Positions 25,235 through 37,545 of a DNA stretch of 64,000 bases are shown in pieces; position 1 is the first letter of the stretch; each line of letters opens with the position of its first letter. A program made the translations under genes and the position numbers. The stretch comes from Jacaranda mimosifolia (Eukaryota > Streptophyta > Magnoliopsida > Lamiales > Bignoniaceae), in the NCBI GenBank assembly GCA_018894105.1, contig CM032128.1, forward strand, positions 16,287,001 to 16,351,000, given 5' to 3'. Under the pieces are notes generated by a model that was not told the DNA's origin, did no database searches, and saw only the letters and a program-made list of their open reading frames with translations.

Positions 25235-25502
25235 CTTATCATCTATTTCTTTAGAAAGAAGTTCCTGCCACTCAAAGAAATTGTCATTTTCAAGTAAATT
25301 CAAGCAAGAGACCTCCAGCCCAGCCATGAGAGAACTAATGCTTTTAGGATGTCGGCTATTGCAATATCTTGTCATCTTACTTCTGGATATTGTATTTTCT
25401 ATTGTCATCCCCAATGTAAGGGAAATAGGTGCAGATCTTTGAGAGATCAAGACTGTAGGAGTAATAAAAGGCATAAAAATCTTGGGGCTTTGAATGTTGG
25501 CA
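25235..25502 (-). CDS. Gene X (or neighbour), 268-base open exon
   Basis: The acceptor is GAATAG (TAG at 25503-25505) and the donor GATAAG|GTAACA. After one leading base there are 89 codons without a stop, ending in phase 0. Readable parts are ANIQSPKIFMPFITPTVL, LTLGMTIENTISRSKMTRYC and CLNLLENDNFFEWQELLSKE, then IDDK. A second frame is also open over the first 55 codons, so the frame choice rests on the full-length opening and the donor phase. No homologue is recognised. It lies downstream of the kinesin remnant but does not resemble the kinesin-13 tail. Confidence 0.45.
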
Positions 25503-26320
25503 CTATTCAGTAAATGAAGGCAAAGTTAGATATCGTACCATGTGTCCACAGTAAGGGTTTTCTTAAATTCAAACACAAAGATGAGATATCATCCAATTTT
25601 TTCATCTCAATCTACACAAAGAACATATAGAAACACTAAGCCTATAAAACAAATCCTATGAGAAAAGCAATAATGCTAAGAAAGGAATGAAAAAGGAAAA
25701 ATAGAAATCAAAGGGGAAGTAAGTTTGACACAATAACTTGCTTGAAATAGTTCTTGCAAAAAATGTTATACTTCTACTGGGCAAACTCCTTGTAGGTTCA
25801 CCAATAGATCAACTGGCATTCAATATAGAAGAAATGATATTGTTGCGCAAGAGTATAGGATGATCAAAGAGGTATCTATATGGCCTAAAAAGCACATCAA
25901 GAAAAGGTGACTTGACAAGCAACTTTTTCCTCCACCCTTCGTAAAGAACTCAAAATGGATTTAAAATGCATTTTTTTCCTTTATACGCTAAAAACTTCAT
26001 CGAGTTTATTTTATGTATTTGATAAGAGTTCAACACACCAACAAGCATACATACATCAATCGATTCCATAGAGAGCATAGAAAGAGTCGTGGAATCTTTC
26101 TATTGCACTTAAGAAACATAAGTGCACTGTGTAACTAAAATATCCTGACCAAATATAATGTTGCAATTCCTCTTTTAATGAATCTAAAAACTAGTTGGAA
26201 AACATTTAACCCTGTCAAATAATAAGCATTTCTCAGTTCAAGTAGTGTAACCATCCTTGGTAAAGTAGTTATAGATCATTTCTACTATTTAGAAAAGGAA
26301 TCAAACTCAAAAAGAAAACA

Positions 26321-28935
26321 ATCTTACTGATCAACATAACTCAAAATAGTGTGAATATGCCCACACAAACAATTATTTGGAGAAATGCAACAGATCATAA
26401 CAATCCTAAAATTGCAAACAAAGGTGTCATGAAGCACCTCAGTAAGTTTCCTTCCACAAAATAGGATGTGAATCTGGTCAATTGTTAAGAGCTTGAATAC
26501 ACTCCTTGAGCATCAGAAGGCACTTGTTGAATTCTGCTATTTTAATCCAAAGACCATGTGCTAACAGCAGAATAAACCATTAATAAAGCGAATGGCACCA
26601 GGGACAGAAAAACACATTCAATGTTTAATAAGAAAATGAGGAAAATGACAGAATAATATTGCCATATATGAAAATGAAGACTATGACTACCAGTGATAAA
26701 AAGAAATTTTTCTTCAGGAGCTACTCTAAATGACCTTTACTAAAGACCTATAACTAATAACTATTTAAACAACACCAGCCAAGTCCTTAGCTTTGATAAA
26801 AATATTGGTGTTCAAGTGTATGCAAATCCTAAAATAAGAACAAGTATTTCGTCTCAAACTTCATCATTGGATCACACTCATTTTAAACAGGAAGAAAGCC
26901 AACAAAGAATTCTTGACTACCACCAATAGATCATGGGACGGTAATACTCAAAAAGACCTTTACCGAAAACTTGCACACACGAGGTATTACTTTTAAAAGT
27001 TTAAACAATACCAGCTAAATGTTTGACCTTCAGAATAGAAATATACAATCATTATCCGTCGTGCACCTTTCTCCCTGCAAGCAAAGTCAATAAAAGAAAT
27101 CTTGCCAGCAACATTCATGCTTTCGGATTCATTTGCATTATTAATTCGCATAGACTATTTCACCTCATGGTGCTTCTTCATAGTCAATTGCAACATTGCA
27201 CACCTTTATGACTTTTCATTAGCACCAATGAACAAGGTACTTCTTGCTGCATTTCCCTCTCAACTATTCTTTCACAACCTCCATATCTGAGACTTCAAAT
27301 TCCTACAGTCCAATAATGCAGACTCTGTCACCTTCTCACATACAAAGTTTCCTACATAAGAAAACAAAAGAAATTAACATAGACAATGTTTGAAAATAAC
27401 ACACTAGCTATCATAGCTTGCACATAAATGATGATGAAACCAGGATATAAGGAACCAATCACGAAGTATCATTATTGCACTTACTATGTGGAAGATGCAT
27501 TTTATAAATTAAGTGGCTTTAAGAATGAGAAAATCAAATATCATTGTTAGGCAAATTCAAACAACTAAAAGGTCAAAGCAACTTAAAGGAAAGCAAGCCA
27601 AAATATTAACTTCCTATCACTATGAAGATAAAAAAGCTTTCCACCATATCTCTCGTAATAGCTAGACCACAGCCTCAATCTTTAATTATGATAAATAGGC
27701 TGGTGTAGCAATCAATTGATTATGATAAACTGGTTGGTCCAAGTATCTAACTACATCTTTTGCTGTTTTAAGCAGTAACAACTACATGATGTATACCTTA
27801 CCATTCCCTAGGAAAAAGGACAAGCAATTTAGTGATCTTATAGAACTTATAGGATTTAATTAATAGCCAATAATAAATGTATAGTAACACCACAAAAAAA
27901 TTTGCACCACTTGAGTGAAGAAAACAAATTGGTCACCAAGAGAAATAGATAGGATGGTACTAATGGCCAAGAATAATTAAAAAGTTTCATAGTGAACCTT
28001 AATCATTTATAGTCTACTACTGAAGTGGCAACTAGGCTCTTAAAATATGTCAACTGAAATTAGCAGATAAGCTCTGTGACATTATAAACCAATGACATAT
28101 GATCAAGAAAAAAAGAACAAAAAATGAAAACAAAACAAAAAAGAGACGCATACATGATTTGCTATATGCGTAACATGTAGGTTTGGTAAGTTGTAAAATG
28201 ATGGGTATAATTGGCTCCACAGTATTTATACTTGATTAGAGAAAAAGTAAAATAATTTTGTTGAGAAGATAAATACAAAAATGATAAATTGTTATAAATC
28301 CCAACTATATCACTAATCCCTAAATAAGCCATTAATAAAGCAGGAGTGGAACATAGAGGGAGTGAGAGAAGTAGGCATGACAGTAAATCTTTAAAACTCG
28401 AGTTATAATGTTAAGAAAAATAACAATTATCATATCTCATAAACTTCTAATTGATGAGGGTATTGCCTCATCATTCGGTACATGCTCATCTAGAATTGCA
28501 TCAAAACAGAGCTTATGTTTTTCCAATTATTCAGTGAGATCCACCTTCAATGTGATTCTCAATGTTAGTTTCTCATGTCAAAGAAGTAACAGAAAAATAA
28601 TTTATTCAACTTCATAACTAACCAACCTTTATAATGTTGTAGGTAAAAAAAGGTATTTCATGGTGGTAAAATGTTTCCAGACCTTTAATTTGGGTTCATA
28701 GACAGTTAAATAAGCATCGTTGTACACCGCACAATGTCATCCTCTTTTTGAATGATTTCTTCCATGTTCAAAGGCTTCTTACACATCTGGATTCAAAAGA
28801 ACAATGTACATTTAACTTTACATTGTTACTAGCCACCACACCAATATAAAAGGGCATTTTAGGTAATCCAGAATCTACAGTAATACAAACACTTTCCAAA
28901 GCTTCTCATCATACCACAACTTTGATCTTAGCTCC
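26321..28935 (-). pseudogene. Kinesin-13 motor domain pseudogene
   Basis: The kinesin-13 motor (a microtubule-depolymerising ATPase) is readable in exon order on the minus strand. AKIKVVV is near 28920. CKKPLNMEEIIQKEDDIV is at 28720-28780. KHKLCFDAILDEHVPNDE is near 28470-28530. TKPTCYAYSKS is near 28150-28185. DVVRYLDQPVYHNQ and RLWSSYYERYGGKLF are at 27611-27775. VCIIGL and EFEVSDMEVVKE are near 27270-27330. MNVAGKISFIDFACREKGA is at 27060-27115. FNKCLLMLKECIQALNN is near 26490-26540, and VMICCISPN near 26370-26410. Stops occur in most exons. The nucleotide-binding GQTGSGKT is replaced by SKSCM text and the switch II DLAGSE by DFACRE, so ATPase activity is lost. Introns are kept, so it arose by DNA duplication, not retroposition. 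Confidence 0.85.
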
Positions 28936-29699
28936 ATTGTTTGGCCTTGTGAAGTTTTCTTTTACATTTGCGGATAACCTAGCAGGAGTTTCTCTATTTC
29001 CTCTGTCTGTAGCCTATTGACTATTCCATTTGAAGTCACTTTTAGTGGCTTCGGTCAGAGTAGGTATCAAATGTTATTGCTCAAATGGCTCTAAAATAAC
29101 ATGCTGAGGAAAAAAAATTAAATGCATTCAATCATTATTAGATTAGATCTATCCTAGTTTCAAGAGAAAAAAAAGGCAATAATATTCCCAAGTCAATAAT
29201 AGGTACAACATACATCTGATAAGAGCACTGCATCATCTATAGAGTGTAGATCCGTCTCGCTCATGCAGCAAATGCTATAGAACTTAGGGTCTTGTGGTAC
29301 AAGGCTCAGAAATAGTTTCATGATTAAAGTTGAGATTCCTCATTAGTTTGAAAAGCCTTTGTTTCTCTTTTGTAGGCTGTGATCCATAAACGTTTCACAC
29401 GTAATCAAACGCTCATCAATCAATCATCTATTGTACACCAAAAATAGCAAATAAACCATTTCTTGCTTTTCCAATGTGAGAATAGTAGCATATTCACTTG
29501 GTTGATATTCCACAATGGTCACAACCATCCTTTACGCTAAGGTGGAAAGAGGAAACTAAAACAAAATGAAATAAACCCTAATATTCACAACTAACAAAGT
29601 TTTTTGGCCTGCTCATATAAGTTACTTTGTACAGCTATGATGAATCTGCCCAAGGCAACAATTAAATTATGTCACCATTAGCACCAACCTCACCCATGG

Positions 29700-29890
29700 A
29701 AGACTCTAGTTGTTCTTCCTAATCATTTTCATTTTCATTATCTTTAGAATCCTCATCGACACCAAATGCCTCAGCAATGAAGTCCTGTTCCACCTCTATT
29801 CTTTTTTCCTATTTACTTGGCATGTTAGATATGGAATCACTCTCTTCATTTGTGTTCAAAAATACACAACAAATGTAGGATTGTGTTTTG
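29700..29890 (-). pseudogene. Gene X acidic exon, copy C
   Basis: Counterpart of the exon at 15736-15916. FLNTNEESDSISNMPSK is followed by a TAG, and QDFIAEAFGVDEDSKDNEN by another TAG. The donor text CATGG|GTGAGG is kept. There is no hAT-like insertion at the site after GGTGCTAATGG. Confidence 0.6.
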
Positions 29891-30035
29891 GGAAACTATT
29901 CTAATTGAAAGATCTAAACATAAAATTACATACCTTTCCAAAGGTCTCATGGAGCTAATTGTCATTATTTATTTGATCACTAACATCATTTAATCTTGCA
30001 TCATCACCCATATGAGTTATCTCTTTCACATTATT

Positions 30036-30677
30036 TGTTGATTTTGCCATGAAATTTGAGGTAAAATTGACATGGAACAGAAGAAATAGAGCGAAACGGA
30101 GTAAAGTGGTTGAAAGAACACACCCCAGCGCATGTTGGAAGGATGTCGCTTGTCGGGGTGCAAGGCAAGGCACACCAATGCGTGTACATAGGCAAAAAAG
30201 GCATAAAAATATGCATCGTGCTCCCCGACGCATGACTTTTGCACCCCGACACATAGTGAATACTATCTTTACACCGAGGCACAAAGTTTTTGCCCATGTT
30301 CGGTTTTTTCTTGGCACAAGTAGTTTTGTGCGCCCGGCGTGCGACGCAACCCCATGGGCATTTGGCTTCAATTTTCAACTATAAATATCAATATTTTCTT
30401 TCGAGAAAAGTATCACGAACATAACATAAGGACTTCTTTACCGCTTTTGAGTAATTCTCTCAAGATGGAGTTTAGAATGAGGTTGTTAGGTGTTTTCATG
30501 AGATTTGTGGGATTCAAGTTTGTATTTTCACTTTGATTTGAGATCCATAAAATTTCTTTTCTTTGTTGGGTGGATCAAGAACATCGCTGAACCACGTTAA
30601 AACTTGTTGTCACATTCCATCGAATTACGTTATTGTTATTTTATTATTTCTGCATTAGATCCTCTTGGGTTACAACA
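30036..30677 (+). repeat. 5' LTR of copia element
   Basis: It starts TGTTGATTTTGCC and ends TTACAACA, the same ends as the 3' LTR. Open frames on both strands inside it are not genes. The long stretch of unusually high GC for this window (about 30110-30350) is LTR sequence shared with the 3' copy. Confidence 0.93.
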
Positions 30678-30680
30678 AAT

Positions 30681-30692
30681 TAGTATTGGAGC
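30681..30692 (+). other. Primer-binding site, initiator-tRNA type, mutated
   Basis: TAGTATTGGAGC matches the usual plant TGGTATCAGAGC at nine of twelve positions and lies three bases after the LTR. Confidence 0.75.
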
Positions 30693-30704
30693 AGGTTGGA
30701 TCAA

Positions 30705-31471
30705 ATGTCAGGAATGAAGTACGAGGTAGAGATATTTGATAGGAAGAATGACTTTGGGCTATGGAAAATGAAGGTTCACGCTCTACTGTATTAATAAGGT
30801 TTACAGAGAGTGTTAAACGATAGAGATTCCTTGCCGAAAATGCTAAAGGACGAGGAGAAGGATGAGTTCATGGTGAAGGCTTATGGTACTTTGGTGTTAT
30901 CATTGGCGAATAACGTACTGAGAGAGGTCACCACAGAAAGTACGCCAGTGATTTATGGAAGAAATTGACGAGTCTATATATGATGAAGTCGCTGAAAAAT
31001 CAAATGTATTATAAACATCAATTATATGCATTGAGGATGAAGGAAGGTACATCTATCACTCAACATATTGATTTTTTCAATAAGGTGATTCTGGATCTCG
31101 CTAATATAAATATCAAAATTGATGATGAGGATCAAGTCTTAATTCTTTTGTTTTCTCTGCCAAAATCTTTTCAGCACTTGGTTACTACTTTGTTGTGCGG
31201 GAGAGATACGATTTCAATGGAGGATGTGAAGGCCTCATTGAATTCTAACGAGTTGAGAAAACATGTTCTGGGCAGCAACAATGGTGAAAGTGGGGAAGGA
31301 TTGGTGGCTAAAGGGAGACCAAGAGAAAGGGGAAAGAGTAGAGGCCGATCGAAGTCCCGAACCAAGCCTAGAAATGGTGACAAATGTTTTAGGTGTGATG
31401 GAAAGGGGCATTGGAAACAGAATTATCCGGAACGAGGAAATGCGAAGGAAGCATGTGAAACTTCTGATTAG
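30705..31471 (+). pseudogene. copia gag, broken
   Basis: The ATG is at 30705 (MSGMKYEVEIFDRKNDFGLW). Two adjacent stops follow at about 30792, and a frameshift lies near 30950. From 30965 the frame is open: YKHQLYALRMKEGTS, then a basic stretch rich in RG and RS, then a zinc knuckle CFRCDGKGHWKQNY in which the last cysteine is a tyrosine. A TAG at 31469-31471 interrupts the join to protease. Gag would form the particle that packages the element RNA; this copy cannot. Confidence 0.85.
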
Positions 31472-34400
31472 AAATGGGATGATCTCGCAGAAATTATTGA
31501 GGAAGAGTCTAGTGGTGGGCTTGTTCTCAACGTTGCCAAAACTTTACTAAGCTGCGAATGGATTTTGGATAGTGGTTGTTCCTACCATATGTGCCTAAGA
31601 GAAGATTGGTTTACCACATACCATAAATACGATGGTGATAAAGTGCTTATAGGAAATGATGCTTCTTGCAGGGTTGTAGGAGTTAGCTCAGTTTGTATCA
31701 GAATGCATGATGGCATAGTAAGGACCTTAATAAATGTGCGTCATGTTCTAGATATGAAAAAAAATATGATATTGCTGGGTATTCTGGACAAGAATGGTTG
31801 TGAATACCGAGCTTGAGATGGAGTTCTGAGAGTCTCCAAAGGTGCATTGCTTATCATGAAGGGAGACAAGCGGAACAACCTTTACATATTACAGGGAAAC
31901 ACGGTTTTTGGTACTGCAGCAGTTTCTTCATCAGTCAATGATACTAAGAGACTATGGCATATGCAGCTTGAGTGAGAGAGGAATGTCAGAACTAAGTAAA
32001 CGAGGTTTGCTTTGTGGAAAGAAGACTGGAGAATTGGATTTCTGCAAGCAGTGTGTGCTGGGCAAGCAACACAGGGTGAAACTCGGCATTGCAATTCACA
32101 GGACCAAAGGCATCTTGGATTGCTTTCACTCAAATCATTGGGGACCTTCTCACGTTCCTTCAAAGGGAGGTGCAAGGTACATGCTGACATTCATAGATGA
32201 TTTCTCATGGAGAGTATGGGTGTATATGCTGAAGTATAAGGATGAGGTGTTTGTCAACTTCAAGTAATGGAAGACCTGAATTGAGAAGCAAACAGGATAT
32301 GAGATCAAGTGCTTGAGGACTGACAACGGATTGGAGTTCTGCAGTAAAGAATTTCAGGAATTTTGCGACAAGGAAGGAGTTGTAAGGCATTGAACATACA
32401 CCACAGTAGAATGGAGTTGCAGAATGGATGAACATGACTATCTTCGAAAGAGCTAGATACGTGCTTTTTAATGCCGATTGTCCAAGGATTTTTGGGCAGA
32501 AGCAATTAACACTGCATGTTATTTCGTGAATAGGTCACCATCAACTACTTTGGACTGCAAGACACCAATGGAAGTTTGGTTCAGGTCTCCTGCTGATTAC
32601 TCAAATTTGAGAGTATTTGGGTGTCCAACCTATGCTCATGTCCAGGATGGGAAGCTTGAGCCAAGGGCTAGGAAGTGCATATTTCTAGGCTATGCAAATG
32701 GAGTCAAAGGTTATCGTTTGTGGTGTAATGATAACAAGGGCTCCAAGATGATTATCAGCAAGGACGTGATATTCAATGAGTTGTAATGATGAAGAAGGTG
32801 GAGTAGCAGGAAAGCAGTCAACAGGGTGTTACGGAGAAGGTGGAGATTCATATTGATCTTCCACAAGTTTCAAAAAGGAAACAGAAGGTGGTAGATAAAG
32901 CTGGTGAGAGCACATCACCGCCTAATAAACAGCAGAAAAATGAACCACTACAAAATTATCACTTGGCTCATGATAGGGAGAGGAGGCAGATCAAACCACC
33001 ACATCGATTTTGTTACTCAGATCTTGTAGCTTTTGCTTTGAGTTTAGCTAAGGAGTTTGTAGGAGATGACCCAGTCTCATACAAAGAGGCAATTTTCAGG
33101 CCAAATTCTGATAAATGAGTTACATCTATGAGTGAAGAAATGGAGTCTCTACACAAGAATAGCACATAGGAGCTAGTTAAAGTACCCAAAGGGTAGAAGA
33201 TTTTAGGTTTCAAATGGATCTACAAGTAGAAGGACGGGATTCCCGGTGTTGAAGATGGTAGATACAAAGCGCGATTGGTTGCTAAGGGTTTTACTCAGAG
33301 AGAGAGAGAGTTGACTTTCATGAAGTATTATCCCTAGTTGTAAAACATACTTCCATTCTTGTTTTACTTGCCATGGTTACTTTGTTTGATATGGAGCTGG
33401 AGCAGATAGATGTGAAAATAATGTTTCTGCATGGTGAGTTAGATGAACAAATCTACATGAGTCAACCAAATAGATTCATTGTTCCCGAGAAACAAAATCA
33501 AGCATGTCTTTTGAAGAAGTCATTATATGGCCTAAAGCAGTCTCCCAGGCAGTGGTATAAAAGATTTGATGCTTTTATTACCAAGATAGGATATACTAGA
33601 AGCAAGTTTGATTGTTGTGTATATTACAAAATTTGTAGTAATAGCCTTCTCGTAGATTTGCTGTTGTACGTTGATGATATGTTGATTGCCACTCGAAACA
33701 TATCTGAGATCAACCAATTAAAAGCTCAGTTAAGTGAAGAATTTGAGATGAAGGATTCAAGCGACGCAAAGAAGATATTGGGCATGGAGATCATCCGGGA
33801 CAGATACGCAGGATTGTTGTACTTATCTCAACAGCATTATATTGGGAAAGTACTTGAACGATTTGGGATGGATAAGTCCAAGCTAGTTAGTACGCCACCT
33901 GTAGCTCGTTTTAGGCTCTCATCAGACCTATCATCGAGTACTGAAGATGAGGTAGAGCACATGTCAAATGTGCTATATGCTAGTGCAGTAGGTAGCTTGA
34001 TGCACGTTATGGTGTGCACTAGGCCAGACATTTTACATGCAGTAAGTGTTGTGAGTAAGTATATGCACAAGCTAGGAAAGACTCATTGGCAGGCTGCGAA
34101 ATGGATCATGAGGTATCTGAGAGGCTCTGCAAACAGATGTTTGAGGTATATTCAATCGAATTCTACTATAAGAATTATTGGCTATGTGGATGCGGATTAT
34201 GTATGAGATTTGGACAACAGAAGGTCCATGACGGGCTATGTGTTTTGTGTATCAAGTTTTATGGTTAGCTGGAAGGCGACTTTGCAGTCATCGGTTGCAT
34301 TGTCCACAACAGAAGCTGAGTACATGGCTTTGGCTGAAGGCATCAAGGAAGGTATTTGGCTAAAGGGGCTGATCGATGATATGGGCAAGACTTTTGAGAT

Positions 34401-34640
34401 CACTAAGGTATTTGTGATAGTCAGAGTGCCATACACTTGTCATAGAATCGAGCATTCATGAGAGAACAAAGCACATAGATGTGAGATATCACTTTATTCA
34501 GGATATGGTGTCTCAAGGAGTCATGTTGGTTGACAAAGTTGGGACTAAGGATAATCCTGCAAACATGTTGACTAAGGCTGTTCCAGGAATCAAATTCGAG
34601 CATTGCATGGATTTGGTTAATGTTTGCAGACTTAGATAAC
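31472..34640 (+). pseudogene. copia pol (protease, integrase, RT, RNase H), broken
   Basis: In order: protease motif WILDSGCSYHM at 31559; the pre-integrase text LWHMQL near 31953 and CKQC near 32042; integrase HSNHWGP, where the catalytic aspartate (usually H-D-WGP) is an asparagine, then RTDNGLEF near 32320, with the third catalytic region lost to a frameshift near 32395. Reverse transcriptase includes KARLVAKGFTQRE (about 33266), KSLYGLKQSPRQWYKRFD and YVDD at 33667-33678, in a frame open from 33373 to 34203. RNase H starts GYVDADYV, is interrupted by TGA at 34204, then continues SMTGYVFCV and LSTTEAEYMAL. Several frameshifts and stops make it inactive. Confidence 0.9.
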
Positions 34641-34701
34641 AGGCCCTATTGGGGGTAGGGACAAAGAAGATGAATGGGAATTTCAAGTCAAGGCGAAGAA
34701 T

Positions 34702-35373
34702 TGTTGATTTTGCCTTGAAATTTAAGGTAAAATTGACAAGGAACAGAAGAAATGGAACGAAACAGAGCAAAGTGGTCAAAATAGGCTCGAGAACACACCC
34801 TGGTGCATGTTGGAAGGACGTCATGCGTCGGGGCACAAGGCAAGGTGCGCCAAGGCGTGTACATGGGCAAAAAAGGCATAAAAACACACGTCGTGTTCTC
34901 CGGCGCGTAGTGAACAATAACTTTGCACTAGGTCTCAAGTTTTTTGCACCCTGGCTCAAAGTTACTGCCCATGTTCGGTTTTCTCTTGGTACAAGCAGTT
35001 TTGTGCACACCAGGGCGCTAGTTTTGTGTGCTACGGCATTCAACGCAAGCCCATGGGCCTTGAGCTTCGATTTTGACTATGAATATCAATTTTTTCTTAT
35101 GGGAAAAGTATCACGAACATAACAAAGGGCTTCTTTACGGCTTTTGAGTAATTCTCTCAAGACAGAGTTTAGAACGAGGGTTTAGGTGTTTTCGTGAGAT
35201 TTGTGGGATTCAAGTTTGTACTTGCACTTTGATTTGAGATCAATAAAATTTGTTTTCTTTGTTGGTTGGATTAGGCACATCACCGAACCACGTTAAAACT
35301 TGTTGTCATATTCCATCAAATTACTTTACTGTTATTTCGTTGTTTCCACAATAGATCCTCCTAAGTTACAACA
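34702..35373 (+). repeat. 3' LTR of copia element
   Basis: Begins TGTTGATTTTGCC after the purine-rich AAGTCAAGGCGAAGAA, which sits in the polypurine-tract position, and ends TTACAACA. It is 30 bases longer than the 5' LTR, with small indels, for example near 34780 and 35020. Confidence 0.92.
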
Positions 35374-35553
35374 CTATCATTTATAATCAAATCAAAGTTT
35401 GATAAAGAACAAATTTACAACAGACTGGAACTTTTATGAGGAACATCTACTCTCTACTACTGAACATCGTGTCAATCAACAAAATGAAATAGTCCGAATA
35501 AAAAATCATGTTACAAAAAATAGATTTATTTGAGAGCAAGAAAGGTTATGTAC

Positions 35554-35665
35554 CTGGCTCCTCAGTTCTTGGAAAGTGCCTTGCTAATTTCACTAATGCA
35601 TCAGTCTTCTAAGTGTCCTTTTCTGCCACCTAACCTGCTATAAGAAACACTTCCCTTCTACCTAT
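35554..35665 (-). pseudogene. Gene X exon (LRSQ exon), copy C
   Basis: Counterpart of 16661-16771. It keeps the acceptor TAG and donor GTACAT, but is 112 bases (one extra base, CAAGGCAC) and has two in-frame TAG codons. Fragments REVFLIAG and KTDALVKLA remain readable. Confidence 0.65.
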
Positions 35666-36123
35666 CTACAAAAGTAAACTGTATTAAGGGTAGCTATATT
35701 GAATACTGAGAAATATATTGCAGAATAATAAAAGCCATTAAGGATTATGCAAGAACAGATCAAATGGTGCATAGTACGTGCTCCAGATATTTATTGGTAG
35801 AACACTGGAAAATGTGTATGACAAAGCTGAATATTTACTAGATCAATATGAAAGATTTCTGGGATCAACTCAAGAACTAAGAAGGAAGAAAAATGGGAAA
35901 CAAAATACGAAAGATAATCACAACATTCAATAAGAATAAAAGAAAGTGGTCACTATATTTCTAGCAAATAGTGTAGTTTATTATGATTTTTGTTTAACCA
36001 ATGTAGGTGTAAGATCACAAGTGTAGAACTAAACATCATATAAATGCGAAACTAGAAGTAATTATGAGGAAGTGGCAATAATGTTCGCATTTACTGATAA
36101 GCTTTTCCAATTTCAGAAATAGC

Positions 36124-37545
36124 AGCATGAATACATGGTTTGATGTTTTGCAATAGTCAATATCGCCCATTGCGTCCTGTCATAATGAATTCTCAGTTCT
36201 TCATCATGAAGCCACATAGATTAAAAAGAACATGAATTCTCCATGATAGCATAAATTAACAATTTATTCTACAAGGACAAATGTATGCAAAAAATAGAAA
36301 AGCAATAGCTGAGAGATACAAATTTATTTTTGGAAAACTAGTATGCAAACAAGATGCCGTATCCTTCTTAAAGAACAAAATAGAACTTTGTTTCCCAAAC
36401 TATGGACATATTTATCCTAAAATATGCTAGATATTAAATCAGGAATACTAGAAGCTAAAGCCAAAAGGAATTAAGAAAAAGTAACTTTGTCCTAACCCAG
36501 ACTCAATTTTACAATCAGATTAACAAAAGATCCCCTTGTTTGTCTTCTTCCTAAACCAACAAATATAGGCGCACTTGTTTAGGTCTTATGGATTTGCTCC
36601 AACCAAAAACCATATGCTAAAGAGTAAGCTCAAGTAGTTCCAAGTTCAATTAATCTGCGTAAGATAGAAAAATGACTGCTCATGCACCTTAGATTTCTAA
36701 AAGTTGGAAGATAAAAGCTCTTTATATCACAAATTGCAAAGACCATCAAAGAGTTTCCACAAAAAATGCAAAATGTGATGTTAGAATTTTGAAGTACACG
36801 AGCATTAGCTAAAGTATTTTGTATTCAATACAGGTAGAAAATACCTTTTGTTGCCACATGCATTTGAAAGATGGTAGCATGAATACTTGGTTTGTTGTTT
36901 TACAGCAGTTATAACCACCCTTGACTTCCTGTCATCATGAATTCTTCAGTTCTTCATCATGAAGCCACATAGAATCAAAAAGACCAAGAGTTCTCCACGA
37001 TTGCATAACTTATTGATTTATTCTGCAAGGACAAATGCATGCAAAAAGTAGAAAAGCCAAAGCCAAAGGGAATTAAGAAAAAGTAACTTTGTCCCAAACC
37101 AGACTCAATTTTATAATCATATTAACAAAAGATCCCTTTCTTTGTCTTCTTCCTAAATCGACTAACAAATACAACCCCACTTATTTGGGCCTTGTGGATT
37201 TGCTCCAACCAAAAATCACATCCAATAGAGTAAGCTAAATTAGTTCCAAGTTAAATTGATTAGGATAGGATAGAAAAATGAATGCTCATGCATCTTAGAT
37301 TTTCAAAAGTCGGAATAGATTTCTAAATAAAACGCAAATCTTTTTGGCTCCAAGAATTCAAATAGTTGTTCTAAACTATTTGAACAACAAAAGCTCTTAA
37401 TGCAGCAAATTGTAGAGACCATCAAAGAGGTGCTGCAGAAATTGCAGCATGTGAGGTTAGAATTTTGAAGTACACGAGCATTAGCTAAGGCATTTCATAT
37501 TATTTATAGGTAGAAAGTACCTTTTGTTGCCAAATGCATTTGAAA
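36124..37545. repeat. Tandem duplication of about 0.7 kb inside copy C
   Basis: The text AGCATGAATAC followed by TGGTTTG recurs at about 36124 and 36878. GAAGCCACATAGA recurs at 36209 and 36961, and CATGCAAAAA-TAGAAAAGC near 36286 and 37037. Copy A has this block once (17230-17830). Each repeat also carries a copy of the exon end TTTCAAATGCAT...GCAACAAAAGGTA on the minus strand. Confidence 0.8.

Larger units (their letters stand above)
30036..35373 (+). mobile_element. Full-length Ty1/copia retrotransposon (5.3 kb), inactive
   Basis: Two LTRs (30036-30677 and 34702-35373), a primer-binding site, gag, protease, integrase, reverse transcriptase and RNase H follow in copia order. The left flank is TTATT and the right flank CTATC. 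The empty site in copy A reads CTATC at 16094-16098, so the duplication was CTATC and the left copy has changed two C to T. The LTRs have diverged by many substitutions and by length (642 against 672), so the insertion is old. Stops and frameshifts run throughout. The RT text (SLYGLKQSPRQWYKRFD, YVDDMLIA) is of the general Tnt1/Tork type, which is a family-level guess. Confidence 0.93.

Noticed and set aside
30049..30384. Overlapping frames of about 110-140 codons on both strands
   Set aside because: They lie inside the copia 5' LTR, where higher GC leaves frames open on both strands; the 3' LTR gives similar overlapping frames.
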